Origin: Halichondria panicea
Lineage: Eukaryota; Porifera; Demospongiae; Suberitida; Halichondriidae
Reading direction: 5' to 3'
Length of the DNA: 64,000 nucleotides
Assembly: GCF_963675165.1 (NCBI RefSeq)
Contig: NC_087379.1
Location: 5,907,442-5,971,441, forward strand
Positions within the stretch are counted from its first letter, which is position 1. The number at the start of each line of letters is the position of its first letter. This document shows positions 55,052-64,000 of this stretch, piece after piece. The notes under the pieces are model-generated. The model saw only the letters and a list, made by a program, of their open reading frames with translations. It was not told the origin of the DNA and searched no databases. The translations under genes were made by a program, and so were the position numbers.

Positions 55052-56528
55052 ATTGTATTATGATTATACAGCTAGTGTACGTATGGTGAATTATGGGAGG
55101 TGCATATAATATCATAGCTAGCTTGTGTTAATTGGCTTGTGAAACAAACATTGTTTACAGCCAAGCTTGTAGGTAAACATCAGTTGCCTGAAGTATGTTC
55201 GTGTACTATGACAGTAGATGATGCTGTTTGGCCTGGCTTTTAGTTGTACTTAGCAATGTAAATTAGTCCACTAGTAGTTGCCTGGCAATATGGTGGCAAC
55301 CATACAGCTAGTGGAGTTCTCACAGTCCCTGTATTGTACCCTCTGTGACATCAGATGCTGATAAAAATTGTATAGGTGTTGATAGGGTGAAGACATTTTG
55401 TGTATGCCATGGGAACCAGGGCTGAAAGTAGTGAGTACCAGGTTTGTCTGTCCTAAGATCTTTGTGATGCACCCCACTCTTTGAATAGGCCAATTAATCC
55501 TGAAGAACATTGCACATTGAACATTGTGTTTTAGCCCTAAGTTTGTTCCACGCCGTGTATATTTGTAAGTTTATGTATGCATACATACTGTACATGATTG
55601 TATAATTATGTTCTATGGGGCTCTCTGTTGTGAGCACACTATATTCACTGAGACAACAATATTGTCACGGTGGATGTGTTTCCTTTATGAATGATTAGGC
55701 AACTTTGGATTGGTATCAACTTCCCCTTTCCATGTAATTGACTCATCTTGGGTTCATTCAAATCTAGATGTGATTTAATGAGCATTCAATGTACTTAATT
55801 CTCCTACATGTACCAATTAAGAAAGCATAATAATTATGAGTGTGTAGGTAATAATGATTGTACTTGTGACATCAGGGCGTACCAAAGTGGGCACTGTGAG
55901 ATATAAGGATCAGTGACACCTGCTTACATCATCGTGAATTCCATACATTACATACCATAGTGGCCTGGTAACACTCATGAATTTAGTTAGCCTGAAATGC
56001 CTTTTTATGGGGCTGCATGCATAATTAGGATATTTCATTTTGTGATGCTTTTCATTGGAATTATTCCTTAATTTCCACTACCCAGTATTGTAACTATGGA
56101 GAAAACAGACGGCGTAAGATGATGTCACCAACTCCCACCTGTAATACGATCACATCACGTCTATGTTAGGAAGACTCCATGCAAATTGTGTACAAGCTAG
56201 CTTAACTGTTTTTCATTGCTCACTTACTAACTACAGCTGTGATTATGACTGTGTGAGATGTTTGTTCTCTCTTTGTGCAATACATATCAGTACAGTACAA
56301 GAATTGTTGTCTGTGCTCACAAATGGTGGTGGCGCTATTGTGGAATGCAGTTTGCAATGTTGTTGTAATGATATTCATTACAATGTTTAGCCCACATAGG
56401 TCAAGAATTACCACACATTATAAAAGCGTTACTCCAACTGTGTCTGTCATTATTACGACAGTTTCAGAATTAACTGCTACTATAATAAATCCTAGTTGTG
56501 CAAAGTACGTACTAAAACAACAGCAAAT
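55052..56528. other. Intergenic: MED18 3' flank, then single-copy DNA
   Basis: To about 55745 this matches the 3' flank seen in units 5 and 6; after that it is unique to the window. The short frames here do not resemble known proteins. The promoter of the dystrophin-family gene should lie in the last few hundred bases, but no specific element is recognised. Confidence 0.55.
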
Positions 56529-57150
56529 ATGAACACTCTTTTGGGAGAAATTGGTGAGTTTATAGTGGAGCTAGGAAGCCTCTAGAGCTAGCTAGCTGCA
56601 TGCATGCTATATTATATTTATCTCTTCCCTGTCATTGTTGTGAAGCTTGTTTACACGTTTATACTCCAACTCATAGACAATCAATGCTTGCTTGATGATT
56701 GCATTCAGATATTTAAACTGCATTTCTCTGTTCCCTCCCTGTAGCCACCCTCAATGATGTTCTGTACCCAGTCTACAGAGTGGCCTTCAAGTTTAGGAAG
56801 CTGCAGAAAGCCTTCCTCTGTGAGTTCAGGGTATATATATTATTGTGTGCATGGTGCATTGCCTGAGGCAGCTTGCTGATTGCTCCAGGAGGAGTGGGCT
56901 AAACAGTTTATCCTCATTAAATTTATTTAGCACCTCCACAGCTGAAAGCCTATGGAGATTATTATAGATATGTAGTTGTATCACAAGAGCTTTGCACCAT
57001 TGTATTTGGAATGGTTGCACCGTTTTTGTATTGTGCTCCCTGAAACTCTATACTGGAGACTATATTCTCTCCATTGAGTGGGGCTCTGCATATTCACAAC
57101 TCCGATGACATTCACACATGCACACACTATAGATAGTAGTCTGTGCTCAC

Positions 57151-57197
<47 letters not shown>

Positions 57198-60100
57198 ACA
57201 GTGGATCATATTGAAGTGGCCACACTGCAAGAAGCCCTCCACCAGTCTGGTATCCATAGCCTGGGGCGCTCCGATCCCGTCCCCCTGAGCCAACTACGCA
57301 GCTTCATCACAGAGCTATACTCGTGCCTCAAGGTGCAGAAGCCCTCGTTGGGAGCCAACAAGCTACAGCAGGCTCAGGAGCTCTTCTTTAACTGGTGTCA
57401 GATGGTTTATCTCACCTCCACTGGAGGCTATATTGGAAGTGGTTCTCTCAAGATACTCATCTGTCTGTTGTCTGGGACCAAGCCCTTCGACAAGGCGAGA
57501 AGTGAGTACAACTAGAAGTTTGAATAGCACTGTCAGTGATCTAGTTAAGGGCAGCTGTTGGTATACATGACTGTATATATTATATTTAGATACAATTGGG
57601 AAGTGTCTATAGATACATTTTGACATGGTCATCTAGTGTACTATTTACTATACTTGCATTCCGTTGATAACAATGATTCTATTATCTTTCCTTTCCTCCT
57701 ACAGTTATATTCAGTATGCTGTCCACCCAGAGTGGCACTGTGGAGCCATCTGGAATAGCCTACTTCTGTGAGGCCACTCAGCAGATCGGAGACAGTATGC
57801 AAGAGAACCTGTACATAAAGTGGAGCGTGGACGATATTTTCCGCGACTGTTTGGCAGCTGTTCGTTCGGCAGAAGACATTGAAGATGAGGAGGAGCTTGA
57901 TGGTGTTGTTAGGAGGCCGTGGTTGTCTCAGTTTGAGTTCACAAAGATGTTCACTGCTGCACAAGCGCCAAAGTTCCTAGCCTGGGTGACACTCTACCAC
58001 AAACTGCCCTCTTTGGAGAATGGTACGTACCATCATTTTACTTGCTGCCTTAGTATTATAATTATATGTGGCTACCAGTACAATAGGCAAGTATCTTTCA
58101 TTAGTGAAAGAGTGCACTTTTTATTCAGTAAACACTGGGGTGCTAAACACTGGGGTGCATGTAGAGTAAATGCATGTAGATTGTAAGCTGTTTTGTGAGT
58201 TATGGAGTTGGAATTCATGAAGTATTCTGTCTATTTGCCCTCCTTGGTATTCCCCTTATTATGACATGTGGAGTAAAAATGGTGTCTAGTGGTTTTGATT
58301 ACTTATCAGTTTTGGTGACCACAGCTTGTTTTAGGGGTCAACTCGATCACTGTTATCAGGCAGTCACTGTCACTGCTAGAGTGGCTACGTACCTGTAACC
58401 TACATCATGACAGTGTGTCATTTACTGTATGGTTTCTCTACTGCAGAAGTGCATTCTGTGAGATGCTGTGACTGCACACGCAAGCCAATCATAGCCATGA
58501 GGTGAGCTTCGAACGATGTTGTCAAATACTCCTCTGGTGGTCGAGTATCCTTCCGAAATAACATTTTCAACCATACTACATGTACCTGAAAGTAAATATA
58601 GGAAACCGTCCATTGTTTTAGTGTGCTTCTACTTTCACTGTTTTTCTGTTTTCATCAACTAACTAACACACGCACACGGTCTTTCCCTGCACAGGTATCA
58701 ATGCACCCAGTGCCCCAACTACAACCTTTGCCAGGTGAGAGTCAGTTCTGAGAAGATCTCTGTAAAAGCCATATACTCGTCTTAAATTGTTGCTGGCTAT
58801 TAGTACCCTTTATGGCTCCTAGTATACACATGTAGCCATTATAGAGAAAGGTTACAGTAACTACGGAAATGTTGATAGTCTGCTTATGGTTATGTTTCTG
58901 TCGTGTGCCCATGCTCAATCTTGTTTAGTGACAGAGTTGGCATACGTTTATGCCACATGTCACTGTAACGTTATTAATGTTTTTAAAGGACTCAAAATTT
59001 ATGCCATTTTGTCTGCTGGTGAGCATTTAATGACTGGGAAGCCTCTAATCTGATTAGATCACCACACAGATGTGTGTTTGTGGCTAGCAGTTCTGAGGTT
59101 TGTGCGAGCTATATACAAAACTTTAAAGTCTTGGGTAAAGTAAACATTTGACCCAACATTCACCCACTCTCTCTCTCTTTCTGCTGCAGATGTGCTTCCT
59201 GAAAGGACGAACGAGTGATAAGCATCTGGAGTCTCACCAGGTGCTCGAGCACACCACAGGGGGCAAAGGTCACAAGGGATGGCGTCAGCGGCTTATGGGT
59301 TCCAAGCATCAGGAGGGTGTTCCATTCACTGAGAGCAAAGAGGCATTCGTGTACTCACCAAGAACCTCCAGGCCTAGGTGAGCTAGACCTTATAATAAGA
59401 AAGAATGAACTCTGTTAGTTCTTTAGATGACTTTACTCAGTTGTGATTATTTTTCGAGCATCATTCTAACTTGCCCCGCCCACACACAGCACTCCAGCCC
59501 ATGAGCACATTGACTCTCCTATGAGCTCCATCACTCACATGTAAGTGTTACATACAGTAACTGTTTATAGCTCAAGTGACTGTATAGAAGCGGCATATAG
59601 TCATATAAACTTGCATGTTAACCCACTCTCTCTGTTACTGCAGGCTGAGCCATACTCAACAGAATAGTGGACAGAAGTTGAAGTGAGTTAACAATTATAC
59701 GCACAATAGATTTATCATTTATCATCAGGAATTCTGTTAGCCTCCTGGGAATTTTACAATCGTTTTCAAGTAGCAATGTTTTGGTTCACCATACACTTGT
59801 GGTTTCTGCTCGTTGATTTTGAACCATCTGCAAATCAATTAATTTTTATGGGTATTTTTATTCAGTCTCATATTCACATTTGACAACAATGTCTTCTCTC
59901 TCACCTACAGCACCATTCCTCGTACCCACCTCCCTGCAATGATACGCATCAGCAGTGACGAGGCACCCTCCAAGACCACTCAATCACGACCAACCTCTCA
60001 GCTAGTCAACGGCAAATCTGCCGGCAAGCCGATGAAAGCATTCAAAGATAGCTCCTCGAAACGAACCAGTTTGAGCAGCTCCGGGGGTTCACCTGACTCT

Positions 60101-63100
60101 GCCTCTAGCGGGGGAAAGTTCAGCTTTGATAATGGAAGTGATATGGTGTGGCGGAAATCGTCGCTAGGCAACCTATCGAACAGCACCACGGGTTCGGATA
60201 CCCACTCATCACCTACTCATGACCCGGTGGTGGGGAGGAGCTCTAGAAAGTCAAGTGCTGGCTCAGAGGAACTCACGGAAGTTAACAGGTAGGTATAATT
60301 AATTATCAAAAATATATACATGTACATGTAATCATTATTAATACAGTGCTTTTCAAGTACTGTATTTGCATTTGCATTTGAATGTTGAATGCAAGCCACT
60401 ACACCACAAAGCTGTGACAGCCACCCAGCTTTGCGGTGTAGTGGCTTGTAATTGGATGGAGTACTCACTTCAACATTCAACTTAGAATGATCTTCAACCC
60501 ACTTGAAAAGCACTGTATTGAGTCTTACACAGTGTTGTATTGTCTAAGTGGTGGCTTTGTTGTGTCAAGAGCTAAGTGGAAGTTTTCCCAAAATTTAATA
60601 ATGAGACCAATTGTGGTTGCCAACAGTATTAAATACTTGTGTGGAGTATTAGACAACAGAGTCCATGCAGTTTGTGTGGCCCAAGTTGGGTGGCCTGGCC
60701 GAGCCATTATGGTCTGGAGCATATGGTCTCAGAATGCATACAAATGCTATCACAATGAGTTCACTAATGTTTTTGTAATTATCTCACTGGTAAACCTGCA
60801 TTGTGGTGAGAGGCCTCAGTGCTGCAGGAAATACCACAAGTGTAACCTATGCTCCCTGATGGACCTCTCAATTTAGATACATATTTGGCATACTGTTTTG
60901 GTTACGCTAGCAGACCACAGCTAGACTAACTGGCAACACTGCGGTAGTGGTAGTGGTGTCGAGTGAGCTAAGGACAAAATAATTTATAGTGATCTATAGT
61001 TATGATTGGAATCTTTAAGTCAATGATACGCTAATGTATCTCAATTGCTTTAATACCTGCTTTACACAAATTTAAGTACCATCATGCTTTCTTGTTCATT
61101 CCCACTACTGTTAAGTGTTTTTGCATTCTGATGTGCGGTATGTGTAGGACGTCGTGTTTGTGTGATATATGATGCTGTCACATTCCTGTCCTAACATGGA
61201 ACGATGATGCCCACGTAGACACTCACCATACCGCACGCACACGCATACCACCACTTCTCGTGTGAAACGCTATGTGTACTCATGCTCATTCAAACGAATG
61301 CAACTCTATACAGCTTGTCTGACATTCACGATTTAAGTGGCCTATTCAATTTCTTGTCGTCGGTATGTGAACATACATACAAGCATTTTGCTGTTGACAG
61401 CAGCTCAGATTAGTGCATGCAAGTACACGTACAATATTATAGTCTATATGAAGAGCAACATCTTCTGATACGTGACACACACACTCTATTCCTCTCTTTT
61501 CATCTGCAATTGAGTCGTACATGAGCATGTTATGTTGTTAACATATCTGACCACTTCGAGCACCCCCACTGTCACTTGTACGGCTATCAATAGACTCAAT
61601 TACAAAACAACAAAATACACTCTCGATTTTTAAAGGGATAACTCCACTAACTGCATGCCCATTCTATTTGCGTATATAATTATACGTACTCCCACAGAAC
61701 TGATGGCTTTGATCTAAAATTGTTTATCTCTATACAGAATCCCAGGACAAATTTTTTCTTGCAACTAAATATGATATTGTTTGTATCAACTGTGTGGTTT
61801 CGTGCTTGGAATGAGGGTGTGGTGCATACACACACTTACCCCCACCCTCCATCTTAGGTGTTCGTATATGGGGGCTTTTTAGTAGATTCCAAGTACAGAT
61901 AGGTGTGAATGTGAGACATGTCCTCCCCTGTCCAGCCTCAGGCAATCTGTCTCTAATAGCATTGGCAAATCTGCCTCAAACTTCGGTTTTCTAGATACTT
62001 AGCTGTGGTCACTTAAGCGCACACTAATTTGCATGGTAAATGTTGAGGTACTTGATTAGCGTAGACCCAACAGAAGCCTGCATATAGCTATAAGTACGGG
62101 GAACTAAGTACAACCTGCATAGCTTCCCAAGAAGGGCTTTCAGTTGGTAAACAGAAAGCACAAAGGTGACACTGTACTTGTTTACTGTGAACATGCACCC
62201 AGTAAATATTGTTCTAGGAAATCAAATATCTTAATGTATGTGTCATTATTCTTTGAAGTTATTTGATAGCTACATATATGTACGTTTTGTCTGTTGAAGT
62301 ATTTGTATCCTATGATTGGCAGTCAGTCTCTCTGTTTGTGTGTGTCCTTGGGTGTTAGAATGACTGGCTGGTTTAACAGTGCCATATTGCCAGGATTATG
62401 TATGCAACATTAAGTGCGGTAACAGACCATTTCATTACCTCCTTCCTCCTCCGTACCAGTTAGAGTATTTACCACATTACCTATGCATGCAAACCCTCTA
62501 ACCCTCCTCCCTCTCACCCTCACAGACGTCTGAGCATAGAGGTGGATCAGCTTCTTAGTCAACTACCTCCTGCCTCGACTCAGCCCAAGCTCAAACTGGG
62601 CCCTAGCAGCGTCTCCAAGCTGCAGCTGGAACAGAGGGCACTGAAGGGCCAGGTCAACTCTCTCTCTGGGCGTAGGGGAAAACTGTCCGGGGAACTCAAC
62701 GGTCTCCTCTCACAGGTGCGTGTTACTATGGGTATATAACGATTTGTTGCATGGTTACTAGCTATAGGTATCTTGAGTGTATATATCCTTTAGATTTTAT
62801 CCTGTCAAGAATACCATTAATTTTGTTGTTTAGTCCACTATAAGTATTACATGCAGCCTAATGGGGTACGCTCTAGTATCTCACGGGTTTTGCTATCTTC
62901 ATAGACTAGTGGTGTTGCTGTGAATAGCCATTATTATGCGAGCATAAATGCACACCTAAAATACTGAAAATTGGTAAATGACCAGACTCTTTATCCAGTG
63001 TAAAGTGTTGATGTTAGCCCGAGTGAGGGGGAGTGTGTTTGCTCTATAGAAAGCTGTATACACTCAAAAAATCACACTCGCAGATTAACTCTTGCATATA

Positions 63101-63485
63101 GGCTTTGCACAAAAGGTTATTATACAATGTAGTCATTGTTTACACAATAAAATTAACCTAACAATTATTTTTGTTAACGTTATTTTTTCTCGCCTTTCAG
63201 CTTCAGAGGATACAAGTAGAGGGTAGCAACCCAAGCCTGGATCCTACCTCCTACATGATGTCTTCTCACTCCCGCTGTGACTCTGCTCCCATTGACCCGT
63301 ACACTCGTATCGGATCAACTACGCCCCCTTCCCCACCTACACTCCGAATCAAGTCCCCCGAGATCCACAAGTCGCTGAGCAAGCTCCATGGGTCCCAGCA
63401 CCTCCTTGATCCTCTGGTGGACTTTACACCTGAGCAGTTGAACATGGTGTCTCCTGAGAGTCACCGAATGTCTGTGGCTTGGTGA
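56529..63485 (+). CDS. Dystrophin/dystrobrevin/dystrotelin-family protein (647 aa, 12 exons)
   Basis: Exons 56529-56553, 56745-56819, 57202-57501, 57705-58022, 58447-58501, 58695-58734, 59190-59377, 59490-59540, 59644-59682, 59911-60288, 62526-62715 and 63201-63485 sum to 1944 nt with all phases matching. Residues about 1-240 match the EF-hand-like regions of dystrobrevins (YRVAFKFRKLQKAF; IIFSMLSTQSGTV; FLAWVTLYHKLPSLEN). Residues about 240-295 form a ZZ zinc finger (CCDC...CTQCPNYNLCQMCFLKG...H...H). Then a Ser/Thr-rich linker (exon 10), a coiled coil (KLQLEQRALKGQVNSLSG, exon 11) and a tail ending HRMSVAW. No WW or spectrin repeats. Family members link membrane glycoprotein complexes to the cytoskeleton or act as scaffolds. 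The ZZ end (CQMCFLKG) resembles dystrotelin, while the coiled coil resembles dystrophin/dystrobrevin, so the exact orthology is open. Upstream exons cannot be excluded. Confidence 0.88.
57150..57196. repeat. (AC)n microsatellite in intron 2 of the dystrophin-family gene
   Basis: An AC run of more than 20 units ends just before the exon 3 acceptor (accacag). Same arrangement as the MED18 intron 4 repeats but unrelated sequence. Confidence 0.85.
60289..62525. other. Intron 10 of the dystrophin-family gene (2.2 kb)
   Basis: The longest intron of the gene. It holds the MITE at 60344-60515 and a weak inverted repeat at about 61132-61232 (gtgcggtatg arms). A 129-codon open frame at 60487-60876 overlaps the MITE end and resembles nothing known to me. 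Confidence 0.6.
60344..60515. mobile_element. 172-bp hairpin MITE, TA target duplication
   Basis: Perfect inverted ends CAGTGCTTTTCAAGT (60344-60358 and 60501-60515) flanked by TA at 60342-60343 and 60516-60517. A second, internal palindrome (ccactacacc / ggtgtagtgg) lets nearly the whole element fold on itself. CAGT ends suit a pogo/Tigger relative. Confidence 0.85.
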
Positions 63486-64000
63486 ATACACATTTTGACT
63501 AACATTATAGTACTTTGCTATAATCAAAAAAAAGAAATTTTATTCACTTGTGTTTTTGTTCATTGACATGCAATTTTGTTCAATTGCCGACTACATTTAT
63601 AATTTCTGCATTTTTTTTTATTATTGATCAATTAATGTTATAACGTTATATAATGCTTTATATTAATTATTATATTATTATTATCAGTTACAATTTAAAT
63701 TGTGAACGACGTGAAGCCTTGATCGAGGTATATCCTGTTTATTGCTTATAATTATCTCTATAATTATAGCTACTAGCTGAATGAGACCCTTTACTATAGT
63801 CTGGATATGTGTACAAAAATAGCAGCCAAATTTTGTGAGCTAGGACCTATATATAGGACCTATAATAATAATTATATCCTGTACAATGCTAGAATTCATA
63901 TAATTATGATTTCTTGATATAAGTGTATAGCCTTGTACAGTATAATACTGTATAATGATTGTATAATTATATCTGGTTGACAAACATTATTTTAACAACA
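63486..64000. other. AT-rich 3' flank of the dystrophin-family gene
   Basis: Very AT-rich with poly-T and ATTATTATT runs. No canonical AATAAA was noticed close to the stop. No gene seen. Confidence 0.5.

Noticed and set aside
60487-60876. 129-codon open frame in intron 10 of the dystrophin-family gene
   Set aside because: It begins inside the MITE end and has no recognisable motif, so it is most likely chance.
61132-61232. gtgcggtatg inverted repeat as a further MITE
   Set aside because: The arms are only about 10 bp, with no clear target duplication or second copy in the window.

Overview
The window looks like nuclear DNA of an early-branching animal, most likely a demosponge (Amphimedon-like). 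It is AT-rich, with short GT-AG introns, animal gene families (TRIM-NHL, Mediator MED18, a dystrophin-family protein) and spliced pieces of an IlvD-type dehydratase that most animals lack. The sponge assignment is inferred from this mix; no sequence search was run. All genes found are on the + strand.

Positions 1-55051 hold an imperfect tandem array of eight composite units of about 6-8 kb. A full unit is, in order: (i) a TRIM-NHL gene with an uninterrupted coding region of about 740 codons (RING, two B-boxes, coiled coil, filamin-type domain, NHL propeller); (ii) a five-exon MED18 gene whose ATG lies 14-15 nt past a conserved AATAAA; (iii) the 3' half of an IlvD/dihydroxy-acid dehydratase gene (exons named c-h here). 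TRIM copies T1-T8 end at 1813, 8319, 16414, 24527, 30485, 38158, 45903 and 52398. T1 is cut by the window edge, T7 has one in-frame nonsense codon, and the rest are open. MED18 is intact in units 3, 5 and 8 and broken in units 1, 2, 4, 6 and 7. No IlvD copy has the N-terminal half. Units come in two forms: long (2, 3, 5, 6), joined downstream of MED18, and short (1, 4, 7), which lose MED18 exons 4-5 but keep two extra upstream IlvD exon relics. Unit 8 has no IlvD piece and runs into single-copy DNA, which suggests an ancestral order IlvD - TRIM-NHL - MED18 - dystrophin-family gene.

Positions 56529-63485 hold a complete 12-exon dystrophin/dystrobrevin/dystrotelin-family gene. Its exons join in consistent phase to 648 codons (EF-hand-like regions, ZZ zinc finger, Ser/Thr-rich linker, coiled coil).

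Several short non-autonomous DNA transposons with TA target duplications lie in introns and act as age markers for the duplications. A block at about 945-5270 recurs almost unchanged at about 45035-49360.

The most interesting signal is in the TRIM-NHL array. Paralogues differ mainly in two recurrent loop classes of the NHL repeats that should lie on one face of the propeller, while loops of the other face are nearly invariant. With mosaic exchange between copies, this resembles a diversifying recognition array. MED18 and IlvD look like passengers of the amplification.
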